A stretch of DNA of 64,000 nt. Origin: CAITSH01 sp945892985. Lineage in GTDB: Bacteria; Pseudomonadota; Gammaproteobacteria; Burkholderiales; SG8-39. The notes beneath the pieces were generated by a model that saw only the letters and a program-made list of their open reading frames with translations, ran no database searches and had not been told where the DNA came from. Position 1 is the first letter of the stretch, and each line of letters opens with the position of its first letter. This document shows, one piece after another, positions 34,909 to 43,880 of the stretch. The position numbers were made by a program, and so were the translations under genes. The DNA lies in NCBI GenBank assembly GCA_945892985.1, contig CAMDDU010000015.1, forward strand, positions 27,489 to 91,488, given 5' to 3'.

Positions 34909-35682
34909 TCAGTTGGGTGAGTGGAGTTGGCGCCGGAACATTGGAAAGATGATTTCCCAGTCACGGTTGGCACCCTGCTTGTCGAAAATATCGCGATCGG
35001 GCAACGCATAGCCGTGGTCCGCGCCCTGATGGATTTCGGAATGGTAATTAACCCCCGCGGCGCGCATCGCCTTGTCCAGTCCCTCGATCATCGCGACCGG
35101 CGTGTGGCGATCTTTTGAGGCAAAACCGCAGTACACCTCGCCCTGTGCGTTGGCGGCGGTCAGGTGCGGTGAATCGGCGGCATTTGACACAAGGTCTGTG
35201 CCATGAAGGCTCACGCTCGCCCGGAAACGGTCTGGAAACACGCCGGCAACGCGAAACACATGGCGTCCTCCCATGCAGTAGCCGATGGAACCGAGCGGGC
35301 CGCCCGGTCGCACCGGCTGGCCGGCATCGATAAAATTCAGGATCGCACGCGTATCCTCGATCACCATGCCGTCGTTGAGGTGCTTGAGCGGTTCAAGCAC
35401 TTTTTCGCGCTTGTCCTGCTCAAGCGCATCAAGCGTGATCATCTGGTTCTTTGCGTTGCGGAACTCGTGCCTGACCCTTCCCTGGCGATAATAAAAATCC
35501 GGCACCATACAGTAATAACCGACCGTCGCAACACGCCGCGCAACGTCGAACAGCTCTTCGCGCACGCCCCAGACATCCATGTAGATAATGACCGCAGGAA
35601 AGGGGCCACCCTCGACCGGGTGCGTGACAAAGGTGTCAATTACGCCGCTCGGTGTGGGAATTTCGAACACATGTTCTCTCAC
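34909..35682 (-). CDS. Dienelactone hydrolase family protein
   Basis: 257-residue alpha/beta hydrolase of the DLH type with a cysteine nucleophile: Cys136 in GSIGYCMGGR, Asp in FASKDRHTP and His in GADHGYALPD. The IYMDVWG loop near 33-39 is typical. Dienelactone hydrolases open lactones in chloroaromatic and related degradation, but many homologs have other substrates. It is grouped with the CMD gene downstream and a receptor gene 69 bp upstream. Confidence 0.9.
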   Translation of the reverse strand: MREHVFEIPTPSGVIDTFVTHPVEGGPFPAVIIYMDVWGVREELFDVARRVATVGYYCMVPDFYYRQGRVRHEFRNAKNQMITLDALEQDKREKVLEPLKHLNDGMVIEDTRAILNFIDAGQPVRPGGPLGSIGYCMGGRHVFRVAGVFPDRFRASVSLHGTDLVSNAADSPHLTAANAQGEVYCGFASKDRHTPVAMIEGLDKAMRAAGVNYHSEIHQGADHGYALPDRDIFDKQGANRDWEIIFPMFRRQLHSPN

Positions 35683-35751
35683 AAAATTGTCCCTTTCTGG
35701 AAGAGGGCATGCAGGGAAAATACCCTAGCGCAGGCTACGCAGGCGCCCAAG

Positions 35752-36732
35752 CTACTCTCCTCCCAGTTCACGCCTGGATTTGCCGGTCACTTGCATCAGG
35801 AAACTGTAATCAAAAACACGGTCCACAGCTGCGGTGGTATCAACTTTTGTAATTCCGGCCTCGTGGATGATTTTCAGCAGCGCCTTGGATTCTTTCTGGT
35901 AAAGCTTGTAATCGAGCCGGCCGCGAGGGATCGACTCCTTCACGACTTCGGGCGTTGAGCCGGTACCTTTTTGCGCCACCTCGGCATAGCGCCCGGGATT
36001 GGCATTAAGCGCGTCGGTGGCCTCGACCAGCGCCCTCACCATGGCCAGCACCGCGCTGCGCTTCTTCAACGCAAAATCGGCGTTGACGGCGAGTGCGCCA
36101 TTAATGTGTCGAGTCGGGTTGTCGCCGATATCTAGGCTGCTGTAGTAGCCGTCGCCAGCCAGCGCCGCGTTGGCGTTATTGGGCTCCCAAAACACGAAGC
36201 CGTCGATATCGCCGGCGCGCAGTGCGGCCTGCAGCGGCGGGCCGCCTGGAGGCGCAAAGCTGATGGTCTTTATTTTCGAAACGTCGGCACCGCCGAGTCT
36301 GGCCGATACCTTGAACAACAGCTCGGCGTAGCTGTTAGGCGCCGTTCCCAGCACCTTGCCCTCAAGGTCCTTCCATGTGTTCGCCGTCACGCCCTTGCGA
36401 AGCGTCAGGCTTTGGCCGCCAGCAAAAACACCGGCGACAATCTTGTGGTTCCTGAATTCCTTCTCCTCCATCAAGCCAACATTTACGTAGCCTAGCACCG
36501 CGGCATCCAGTTCGTTGGTGATGAGCGCGAGCTGGATCGCCGGGTAACCGCGCATGACGATGGTCTCAAGATCCACGCCCTGTTTTTTTGCGTACTCTTG
36601 CATCAGCAGCATGTTCGCCGTGTGAATCTGTACCGGGAAGCCGATGCGGACTTTTTCCTGTGCATGGACTACAGTTATGGTCAGAAAGACACCCGTCAGC
36701 GCATTGATGAAACCTGCCATTAATCGCTTCAT
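35752..36732 (-). CDS. NitT/TauT-type ABC substrate-binding protein (duplicate of 27509)
   Basis: 326-residue periplasmic receptor. ATG 36732 (MKRLMAGFIN) follows CAAGGAGAATTGAC, an ideal site, so the longer frame to 36768 is rejected. The signal peptide ends near VVHAQ. Sequence blocks such as NSYAELLFK, AALRAGDIDGFVFWEPNNA and SLDIGDNPTRHINGA repeat those of the receptor at 27509, including the C-terminal TGKS-L-GGE. There is no permease or ATPase beside it, so it may feed one of the two nearby NitT/TauT systems. Confidence 0.92.
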   Translation of the reverse strand: MKRLMAGFINALTGVFLTITVVHAQEKVRIGFPVQIHTANMLLMQEYAKKQGVDLETIVMRGYPAIQLALITNELDAAVLGYVNVGLMEEKEFRNHKIVAGVFAGGQSLTLRKGVTANTWKDLEGKVLGTAPNSYAELLFKVSARLGGADVSKIKTISFAPPGGPPLQAALRAGDIDGFVFWEPNNANAALAGDGYYSSLDIGDNPTRHINGALAVNADFALKKRSAVLAMVRALVEATDALNANPGRYAEVAQKGTGSTPEVVKESIPRGRLDYKLYQKESKALLKIIHEAGITKVDTTAAVDRVFDYSFLMQVTGKSRRELGGE

Positions 36733-36774
36733 GTCAATTCTCCTTGGGATATGTGCGAGAAACCTCAACGCGTG

Positions 36775-37521
36775 TTACGGGTTGTCGATAGGGTTGGCGC
36801 CACACGCAGCCCAGATTGCACTCAGTACGTCTATGCTCGAGACTTCGCCGAACAGCCGGTCGAGGGTGCGCAGCGCACTCTCATGGTCCTCGGGCGAATA
36901 AGCCGCCGTGCCATCCCTGATCGGGACCACATAGTAATCACGCATAAACGCCTCGCGGGCCGTGCTCTCAACGCAACAATGGGTACTTACGCCGGAAAAC
37001 ACAAGCGTTCGAATGCCGTGAGCTCGAAGAATGGTGTCAAGGTCGGTATTGTGAAATCCGTTGTAGCGGTGCTTGGTGACAACCGGATCACCGTGTTCTG
37101 GCCGGACTTCACCATAAAACTCGCCGCCCCAGGAATCCGCACCACAAAATCCACGGCTCTCAAACACCGGTGCCGCAACCGCACCAACGGGACGCTTGCG
37201 CGCGCGCGCCATCTGCTCGAGCCATACTTCGGACAGATAGAGGTTGCCATCGGTGGTGTAAACATTGCGCACAAAAATTATCAGCACACCTGCTTTCCGC
37301 GCGGCTGAAATCAGCGCCGGCAGCCTTGCGGCCATCTCCCGGGATGCCGAGACATCCCAGCCTTCCCGGTGCATCAATCCGCCCTCGGCGACAAAGTCGT
37401 TCTGCATATCTATCACGACCAGCGCGGTATGGCACGGCAGCACCTTCCGGGCAAGCCCCCACAATGGACGGACATGCGCGACTTTCTCCGCAGCAGCGGT
37501 ATCGAATTGGGACGCACTCAT
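36775..37521 (-). CDS. Isochorismatase-family cysteine hydrolase
   Basis: 248-residue cysteine hydrolase with the Asp-Lys-Cys triad: Asp38 in VVIDMQNDF, Lys150 in VVTKHRYNGF and Cys183 in STHCCVEST. Relatives include N-carbamoylsarcosine amidase, ureidoacrylate hydrolase (RutB), biuret hydrolase and maleamate amidohydrolase, all of which release ammonia from amides or ureides. This fits the nitrogen-compound theme of the cluster. It lies 14 bp after the amidohydrolase at 37536. Confidence 0.92.
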   Translation of the reverse strand: MSASQFDTAAAEKVAHVRPLWGLARKVLPCHTALVVIDMQNDFVAEGGLMHREGWDVSASREMAARLPALISAARKAGVLIIFVRNVYTTDGNLYLSEVWLEQMARARKRPVGAVAAPVFESRGFCGADSWGGEFYGEVRPEHGDPVVTKHRYNGFHNTDLDTILRAHGIRTLVFSGVSTHCCVESTAREAFMRDYYVVPIRDGTAAYSPEDHESALRTLDRLFGEVSSIDVLSAIWAACGANPIDNP

Positions 37522-37535
37522 GAATTCCTCCTCAT

Positions 37536-38489
37536 TTACAAGCGCAGCAGTCGCTCGGCGTTGCCGTGCAGCATTTTTTCACGGTCATCCGGACTAATGG
37601 GACTGCTCTCGATGAAGCGTACACCGTCTACATTGGAAGCCCACGGCCAGTCGACGGAAAAAAGGATGCGATCCGCACCCATTTCCAGCATGGAGCATTG
37701 CAGGGCCGGAATTGAAAAGTTACCGCTGGTCGTGAGGTAGAAGTGCTCACAAAAATACTCGCGCAATGATCGGGGCAGCTTGTTGGTGCGCTGAACGATG
37801 TCATTCACCCGCCACAACGAGAACGGCAGGCCCTCTCCGAGATGGCCCAGGATGATCTTCAGCCCCGGGTAGGCATCGAATACACCGCTCAGGATCAGCC
37901 TCAGGGCATGGGTTGCCGTTTCCACGCCAAAGCCCCAGGCCGCCCCCGCCAGGACAGCGTGGTCCCTGTAGTAGGCATCGGCCACGGATTTGTGCGGCAT
38001 CGCCGGGTGAACATAGATGGGCACATCAAGGGCCTCCGCCCGCTCGAATATAGGCCAGAATGGCTTCTCATCGAGAAAGCGTCCGTCAGTCAGGCCGTGC
38101 ACCATGGCCCCCTTGAAGCCCAGCTTGTCCACCGCGCGCTCGAGCTCATCGGCGGAAGCAACCGGATCGATGGTAGGCAGCGCCGCGAATCCTGCAAAGC
38201 GTGTCGGGTGGCGCAGGATGGCCTGGTGCAAGGCATCGTTGACGCGCCGGGCCATCGGCACCGCCTTGTCCACGCCAAGCTGTTGGGTGGCCGGGGGCGC
38301 ATGCGACAGCACCTGAACATCAATGCCCGCCTGGTCCATCTCGGCGAGGCGAATTTCATTGAAGTCCAGCAATCGATCGACTATGGATGCCGGTTGGCCA
38401 GATCTCCAGTTGGCAAATGTCGCCGCGAGCTCCGGATGTACGTAGTGCTCCTCGATGGCGATAACCCGGGAACCGGCCTTCGATGTCAT
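37536..38489 (-). CDS. ACMSD/gamma-resorcylate-decarboxylase-like amidohydrolase (Amidohydro_2)
   Basis: 317-residue TIM-barrel metalloenzyme. The opening IAIEEHYVHPE (Glu13, His15) is the ExH form of the metal site found in resorcylate and 5-carboxyvanillate decarboxylases. It continues with VPIYVHPAMP (His), IILGHLGEGLP (His) and FSVDWPW (Asp). The family mostly decarboxylates aromatic acids without cofactor, and some members hydrolyse. It is followed by the isochorismatase-fold gene. The 188-bp gap upstream holds nothing recognised. Confidence 0.88.
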   Translation of the reverse strand: MTSKAGSRVIAIEEHYVHPELAATFANWRSGQPASIVDRLLDFNEIRLAEMDQAGIDVQVLSHAPPATQQLGVDKAVPMARRVNDALHQAILRHPTRFAGFAALPTIDPVASADELERAVDKLGFKGAMVHGLTDGRFLDEKPFWPIFERAEALDVPIYVHPAMPHKSVADAYYRDHAVLAGAAWGFGVETATHALRLILSGVFDAYPGLKIILGHLGEGLPFSLWRVNDIVQRTNKLPRSLREYFCEHFYLTTSGNFSIPALQCSMLEMGADRILFSVDWPWASNVDGVRFIESSPISPDDREKMLHGNAERLLRL

Positions 38490-38677
38490 GCTTTAACCAA
38501 CTGTTGCGCTTGGATTGTCATCCTGCACCCTATTGATGAACGGTATCGCCCTTGTAATTGTCCAGACCCCGGCTACCCCAACTGCAGCTTTGCCGCAGCC
38601 TCGCAGAAACCCGCCTCATATCGCCGCCACTGTTTTCCGGGTTGAAACGCCTGTCCGCCGCGCCCCTTGCAATATCG

Positions 38678-39661
38678 TCATTCATTCAGAATTACGACAC
38701 GGCCAGTGCTCTTGCGGCTCGCGACCAGATCGAGTGCCTCATTCGCGCGTGCAAGTGGATACCGCGCCCCGATCAACATCCTGATTTTCCCAGTGCGCAT
38801 GTATTCGAGCACCGCATCCCCCGCCGGCCTGAGTACCCCGGGGCGTGCGTACCGATGACCGCCTGTGCTGTAACCAACAGCCGACCGATTGCCCGCGTGC
38901 AGAACGTTGGTCGGGATGCTTCCCGGAACGCCGCCGGACATGCCATATACGACGATCCTGCCCCATGGGGCGAGACAGGCAAGACTCAGTTCGGTGACGG
39001 CCCCTGCGATCGAATCGAGGATTACGTCAGCACCCCTGCCTTCGGTGATGTCCATGACCTTGTCGGAGAAATTTTCCGTCTGGTAATTGATGACATGGTC
39101 ACAACCCATTTCAAGCGCCAATTCGATTTTCTCCGCAGCGCCGACGGTCCCGATCACGCAACCGGCGCCCAGCAGCTTCGCCAGTTGTACCGTCGTCGTT
39201 CCCACCCCGCCGGCGGCCGAATGAACTAGCACGGTCTCGCCGCGAACGAGGCGTCCTGCCAGCGTCAGCAGGTTGTAGGACGTTACGGCGTTCGTCGGAA
39301 ACGCCGCACCCGATGCAATGTCGATCTCCTCGGGCAAGAGCCAGGTGATCGGAGCGGGCGCTATGACAATCTCGGCAAAGGAACCGGTAAGCGCAATAGC
39401 CGTCACGCGCTGGCCTTTTCGCACATGGGACACCCCTGGTCCGACCTCCGTCACAATGCCGACGACATCGTGCCCAGGAATGACAGGCGGCTTGCGCGGC
39501 GTGTGGTAACGGCCTTCACGCATTTCGATATCTCCGAAGCTTACCGCCGTACCCTCCATGCGTATGGCCACCTGCCCTTCGGCCGGCTTGGGTTCTGGCA
39601 CATCCTGGAGCACCAGCAAACTGCGCCCCGCTTCTTGTGTTACCACCATAGCTTTCATCAT
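38678..39661 (-). CDS. Zinc-free MDR-family oxidoreductase (quinone-oxidoreductase-like)
   Basis: NAD(P)H-dependent medium-chain reductase of 327 residues. PGHDVVGIVTEVGPGV marks the GroES-like domain and SAAGGVGTTTVQLAK the Rossmann nucleotide loop. GHD is kept, but the structural-zinc cysteines are absent, as in quinone oxidoreductase and enoyl reductases. Start chosen at ATG 39661, behind AGGGGT; ATG 39658 is immediately next. It follows the E2 gene by 31 bp and is the last member of the E1/E2 group. Confidence 0.88.
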   Translation of the reverse strand: MMKAMVVTQEAGRSLLVLQDVPEPKPAEGQVAIRMEGTAVSFGDIEMREGRYHTPRKPPVIPGHDVVGIVTEVGPGVSHVRKGQRVTAIALTGSFAEIVIAPAPITWLLPEEIDIASGAAFPTNAVTSYNLLTLAGRLVRGETVLVHSAAGGVGTTTVQLAKLLGAGCVIGTVGAAEKIELALEMGCDHVINYQTENFSDKVMDITEGRGADVILDSIAGAVTELSLACLAPWGRIVVYGMSGGVPGSIPTNVLHAGNRSAVGYSTGGHRYARPGVLRPAGDAVLEYMRTGKIRMLIGARYPLARANEALDLVASRKSTGRVVILNE

Positions 39662-39692
39662 CAAACCCCTAGCTGTCATGGTTACTGTTGAA

Positions 39693-40916
39693 CTAAAACG
39701 AGTCGCCCCCCTCAATGAGTTCGACCAATGTATTGAGCAACGCGGTGGCGCCCGTTCCATCGACGAGGCGATGGTCAGCGGTAAGCGTGAGATCGGCAAC
39801 CGCTCGTATGACTATCTGGCCGGCCTCGACCACCGCGACCTCGCGGCGTCGGCCGACCGCGAGGATGTACGACTCCCCGGGATTGATGATGGCGTTAAAC
39901 CTGTCCGGTCCATTCGCCCCGAGATTGGAAATCGAGAGCACCGCTCCCTCCATTTCCCCCGGTCGGAGGCGGCCGGCGATTGCAGCAGCCACCAGACGCG
40001 ATCGCAGCCCTGCCACCTCCTGCACCGATCGTTGTTCGGCGTCGGACATTACCGGGACACGGACCCCGCCACTGACCGCAACCACAAGCCCCACGCGTGT
40101 CCCGGTTGCCATGCGAATTTCTCCGTCCCCGTCGGTGCCGCGAGCATGAAAGGTCGCATTCAAATCCGGGTGCGTCACCAGCGCCTTGGCGGCAGCCCGA
40201 ATCAGAAAATCCGTGATCGAAGGCCGGATCGCCGATTCCGAATACGCCACATTCGCCCGGCGCTTGAAATCATCGAACATCGCCAACGACGCCGTCCGGG
40301 ATACCGTGAACTGCGGAATTGAACGCACGCTCATGGTCATTGCGAGAGCGATGGCCCGCCGAATAGGGGACAGCGCCCCGGAGAGGCCGGGCGGTCCGGT
40401 TACCGCCTCGACGTCGCACAATTGCAGCCGACCGCCGGGCCCCGATGCTGCGACCGCATCAAGGTCGATCCCGAGCATGCGCGCCCGCCGTCTGGCAGCC
40501 GGGGTTGCTTTGCGCGCCGACGACACGGGTTGCTTGTTGGAAACGGCGGGCGACCCCGACGAATCGGGCGCAGGCCCGGACGGCTGTGCGACTTCATCCC
40601 CAGACGAAGCTGCGGCCGGCCGCCCGCCTCCTTGTCCCTGCTCAACCGCAATCTCGCCCAGCACCGCACCGACATCGACGGACTCGCCCGCGTTCCGGGA
40701 AATCGTCCGGAGAACGCCGTCAACCGGCGCCTCCACCTCCACGATAGCCTTGTCGGTTTCCACCTCCAGCAAGGGCGTGCCGGCGTCGATTCGTTGCCCT
40801 TCAACCGCAAGCCACCGCACCACGGTTGCGCATTCGGTAACCATGCCCAGCCGCGGCATCAGGAACGGGATGCCCTCCAGTTGTCCTGCTACGATCGTCA
40901 CCGGGTCCGGGTTCAT
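39693..40916 (-). CDS. 2-oxoacid dehydrogenase E2 (dihydrolipoyl acyltransferase)
   Basis: Acyltransferase core of a 2-oxoacid or acetoin dehydrogenase complex, 407 residues. A single lipoyl domain has the attachment Lys56 in EVETDKAIVEVEAP. A Ser/Ala/Pro/Gly-rich linker (about 95-130) leads to a peripheral-subunit-binding domain (ARRRARMLGIDLDAVAASG). The catalytic domain ends with TADHRLVDGTG (His382). It overlaps nothing, but its start is only 2 nt past the E1-beta stop. No E3 gene is in the window. Two E1 pairs lie upstream, so one E2 may serve both. Confidence 0.92.
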   Translation of the reverse strand: MNPDPVTIVAGQLEGIPFLMPRLGMVTECATVVRWLAVEGQRIDAGTPLLEVETDKAIVEVEAPVDGVLRTISRNAGESVDVGAVLGEIAVEQGQGGGRPAAASSGDEVAQPSGPAPDSSGSPAVSNKQPVSSARKATPAARRRARMLGIDLDAVAASGPGGRLQLCDVEAVTGPPGLSGALSPIRRAIALAMTMSVRSIPQFTVSRTASLAMFDDFKRRANVAYSESAIRPSITDFLIRAAAKALVTHPDLNATFHARGTDGDGEIRMATGTRVGLVVAVSGGVRVPVMSDAEQRSVQEVAGLRSRLVAAAIAGRLRPGEMEGAVLSISNLGANGPDRFNAIINPGESYILAVGRRREVAVVEAGQIVIRAVADLTLTADHRLVDGTGATALLNTLVELIEGGDSF

Positions 40917-40918
40917 GG

Positions 40919-41893
40919 CTATCGGAGCAACTGATCGAGCGCGGCGTCGATCTCGCGATGTCCCGGGAGGACCGCGCTTTCCAGCACAGGGGCGAATGCT
41001 ATGGGCGCGCTGGCGCAGCCGACCCTGATGATTTCCGCATCAAGTTCATCGAAGGCGTCAGTCGCAATTCTCGCGGCAATCTCGGCACCGATTCCGCCGG
41101 TCAATACTGCCTCGTGCACGATGGCCAGCCGGTGTGTCTTGCCGACTGATCGAACGATGGTTGCCATGTCCAGCGGTGCCAGTGTGCGCAAGTCGATTAC
41201 CTCTATTGATTGCCCCGCCTGCCTGCGGCGCTCCGCGACCTCCAGCACCGGATGGAGCATGTTTGAATAGGTTACGACGGTGGCATCGGTTCCCTCGCGC
41301 ACAACGTGCGCCCGGCCGGCCGGAATGATCAGATCAGGATCCGGCGGCGATTGCCTCATGCCATAGAGCCGCTTGTGTTCGACGAACACGACCGGATCGT
41401 TGAGCCGGATTGCCGCTCGCAGCATCCCGTAAGCTTCGACCGGGGAGGAAGGCGCCATGACGACCAGCCCCGGAACATGCAACAGCCATGCTTCGAGGCT
41501 TTGCGAATGCTGGGCTGCCGCCCCACCGGCCGCCCCGGCCTGGGTCCGAACCACCATGGGAACGGAGAGCTGCCCGCCCGACATGTGGCGGTACTTTGCC
41601 GCCTGGTTTACCAATGCGTCCAGCGCCAGGGTGAGGAAGTCCATGAACATGATTTCAACCACGGGGCGCATACCGCACAAGCTCGCACCCACGCACATTC
41701 CGCATATCGCGGCCTCGCTAATCGGCGTATTGCGGACTCGTGAGGTTCCGTGCCGGGCAACCAACCCTTTGGTCGCGCCGAACGGCCCGCCTACTGCCAC
41801 GTCCTCGCCAATGACGTAGACACCCGGATCGCGTGACATTTCCGCGTCAAGGGCGCGCCGGATGGCTTCTATGAATGTAATCTGATCATCCAT
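40919..41893 (-). CDS. Thiamine-diphosphate 2-oxoacid/acetoin dehydrogenase E1 beta (pair 1)
   Basis: 324-residue beta subunit. The pyrimidine-binding half has GEDVAVGGPFG and TPISEAAICG, with the Glu that activates TPP, then QAAKYRHMSGGQ. The C-terminal transketolase domain includes TVVTYSNMLHPVLE and VIDLRTLAPLD. It sits 3 nt after the E1-alpha stop and 2 nt before E2, the usual AcoA-AcoB-AcoC order. The sequence is closer to the standard acetoin/pyruvate-type E1 than pair 2 is. Confidence 0.92.
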   Translation of the reverse strand: MDDQITFIEAIRRALDAEMSRDPGVYVIGEDVAVGGPFGATKGLVARHGTSRVRNTPISEAAICGMCVGASLCGMRPVVEIMFMDFLTLALDALVNQAAKYRHMSGGQLSVPMVVRTQAGAAGGAAAQHSQSLEAWLLHVPGLVVMAPSSPVEAYGMLRAAIRLNDPVVFVEHKRLYGMRQSPPDPDLIIPAGRAHVVREGTDATVVTYSNMLHPVLEVAERRRQAGQSIEVIDLRTLAPLDMATIVRSVGKTHRLAIVHEAVLTGGIGAEIAARIATDAFDELDAEIIRVGCASAPIAFAPVLESAVLPGHREIDAALDQLLR

Positions 41894-41896
41894 GCT

Positions 41897-42877
41897 TCAG
41901 GCTCCGCTCTCACGTCCGGTCAGATCGCCAAGCACCTTTTCAAGCACGCGGTCTGCCGCGGGAGACGCCGCCGATACCGCCCTGGCGAGCACTTGATCAA
42001 GTTCGTCACGAACGTCGGCCTCAATCCGTGCCAATGCCGCGTCCTTGACGCCAAGTTCGGTCAAATGCCGGTGCAATCGCAGGATAGGGTCGCGCGCCGC
42101 CCAACTGGCCATCTCGGCCTTGTCACGGTAACTCATCGAATCACCCTCATAGTGTCCCGAAAGCCTGTAGGTGAGGCATTCCAGAAACTGCGGACCGCTC
42201 CCGCCCCGGGCTGCCGCGACCATTGCCGTTGCAGCGGACTGCACTGCCAGCACGTCGTTCCCATCAACGACCGTATTCGCGATGCCGTAAGGTGCACAGA
42301 ACTCCGAGAGGTGTTTTACAACGCTGTGTTCCTCTCGGCTTGTAAATTCCGCATAGCCGTTGTTCTCGCAGACAAACAGCATCGGCAGGCGCCAGAGCGC
42401 GGCAAGGTTGAGCGTCTCATGGAAAACCCCGGATCCGCCGGCACCGTCGCCAAAGAATACAACCGCGACCCGCCCCCTTCCCGCTTCGGCCGCCGCCCAG
42501 GCGGCACCGGCGCAAAGTGGTATGTTCCCGCCGACCACGCCGGTGGCGCCAAGAGCACCCCGCTGCGCGTCCACAAGGTGCATGGATCCACCGTAGCCCC
42601 CGCACAGGCCGTCCTGCCGCCCAAGTATCTCCGTCAAGACGCCGTAAGGGTCGCTGCCCCGCGCGAGAAAGTGCCCGTGGCCGCGATGACTCGAAAAAAG
42701 ATAGTCACCATCCTCCAGTGCCGCACAGGTACCGACGGCCACCGCCTCCTGTCCGCTGCATAGATGGACGAATCCGGGCACTTCGCCGGCTTTCGAAAGC
42801 CGCGCCACATGCTCTTCAAAGACACGGATCAACCACATTTGCCGCAGGTAGCCGCACCCGGAAGTCACTTCTGTCAT
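41897..42877 (-). CDS. Thiamine-diphosphate 2-oxoacid/acetoin dehydrogenase E1 alpha (pair 1)
   Basis: 326-residue alpha subunit. HRGHGHFLARG supplies the substrate-binding histidines, YGGSMHLVD the phosphate loop region, and FFGDGAGGSGVFHETLNLA the GDG-x-NN-type TPP motif, ending in CENNGYA. The overall pattern resembles acetoin dehydrogenase AcoA. Its start overlaps the pair-2 E1-beta stop by 4 nt (ATGA), so both pairs are probably made from one message. Confidence 0.92.
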   Translation of the reverse strand: MTEVTSGCGYLRQMWLIRVFEEHVARLSKAGEVPGFVHLCSGQEAVAVGTCAALEDGDYLFSSHRGHGHFLARGSDPYGVLTEILGRQDGLCGGYGGSMHLVDAQRGALGATGVVGGNIPLCAGAAWAAAEAGRGRVAVVFFGDGAGGSGVFHETLNLAALWRLPMLFVCENNGYAEFTSREEHSVVKHLSEFCAPYGIANTVVDGNDVLAVQSAATAMVAAARGGSGPQFLECLTYRLSGHYEGDSMSYRDKAEMASWAARDPILRLHRHLTELGVKDAALARIEADVRDELDQVLARAVSAASPAADRVLEKVLGDLTGRESGA

Positions 42878-43878
42878 GCGCCTACCCCGACTGGACGACC
42901 CAGTGTTGCAAGCACGCCCTCGACTATTTTCTCGACTGTCACGCTTATTTCGCGTTCCAGCCCCTTGTCATAGGGGATGGGAACATCGGCCGTGGCGACC
43001 CTCCGCACCGGGGCCTTCAGCGCCGCGAATGCCTCCTCGGCAAGTACCGCCGCCACCTCTGCATTCACTCCGAAGCTCTTGTGGCACTCGTCGGCGATGA
43101 CCGCGTATCCGGTCTTTCTCACCGACGCCAGCAGCGTCCCCCGGTCAAACGGCGCCAGCGTCCGCAGGTCGATCACTTCGGCCGATATACCGTGGTCCCG
43201 TTGCAGCACTTCGGCCGCCTTGATGCTACGCGGCACGGTCACGGAATGCGCGATGACCGAAACATCGCGGCCGGGCCTGCAAATGCGTGCGACTCCGACG
43301 GGCAGGGGCGCTGCGGAGAGGTCAACGTCCTCGCTCGAGAGGAGCAGATCCGAATGGGCGAGGAATACCGTCGGATCTTGACTCTCGAGCAGGCACCACT
43401 TCATCAGGCCGTACGCGTCGCCGGCCGTCGCCGGTGTGAGTATCTGCAGCCCGGGTATGTTACCGAGCATCGACTGCAGCCGGTGCGAGTGCTGCGATGA
43501 TCCGCCGCCGCGAATACCGCCGAGCGCGTAACAAGTCAAAGGCGCGTTGACGCGGCCGCCAGTGGTGTAGCGGACGTTGGGAGCCTCATTGACGATGGGC
43601 GGGAGTCCATGGAGCATGAAGCTTGCAATATTGAAGCTGAGCAGGGGCCGGCCACCGGCGAGGGCAACGCCGACGGCCGCACCTGCGAGCCCGAATTCCG
43701 CGATCGGCACGCTCATGTATACCCGCGCGGCGTGTTTCGCCAGCGCAGGCCCGAAGGCCTCATCCTCCTGCACCGCAAAATGCCCGCCAAAACGCGACCC
43801 CATTACAACCACACGCGGATTCTCATCGAGGGCTTCACCTATGGCACGCCCAAGCGCCTGCAGATAAGTCATTTGCAT
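42874..43878 (-). CDS. Thiamine-diphosphate dehydrogenase E1 beta (pair 2, divergent)
   Basis: 334-residue beta subunit from ATG 43878. VPIAEFGLAGAAVG contains the TPP-activating Glu, followed by GGGSSQHSHRLQSM and a C-terminal VIDLRTLAPFDRGTLL. The N-terminal region (VVVMGSRFGGHFAVQEDEAF) lacks the usual GEDV motif, so this copy has diverged from pair 1. Spacing to the pair-2 alpha stop is 2 nt, and the earlier ATG at 43911 lies inside that gene. Confidence 0.88.
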   Translation of the reverse strand: MQMTYLQALGRAIGEALDENPRVVVMGSRFGGHFAVQEDEAFGPALAKHAARVYMSVPIAEFGLAGAAVGVALAGGRPLLSFNIASFMLHGLPPIVNEAPNVRYTTGGRVNAPLTCYALGGIRGGGSSQHSHRLQSMLGNIPGLQILTPATAGDAYGLMKWCLLESQDPTVFLAHSDLLLSSEDVDLSAAPLPVGVARICRPGRDVSVIAHSVTVPRSIKAAEVLQRDHGISAEVIDLRTLAPFDRGTLLASVRKTGYAVIADECHKSFGVNAEVAAVLAEEAFAALKAPVRRVATADVPIPYDKGLEREISVTVEKIVEGVLATLGRPVGVGA

Positions 43879-43880
43879 GA

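Noticed and set aside
38578..38677. Continuation of the MDR reading frame beyond its TGA stop (about 34 codons to the next stop)
   Set aside because: No family match could be recognised and the MDR protein already ends where relatives end; chance openness of GC-rich DNA.
43717..43722. A further GTATAC inside the pair-2 E1-beta gene
   Set aside because: Single copy, inside coding sequence, no partner 21 bp away and no extended palindrome; expected by chance.
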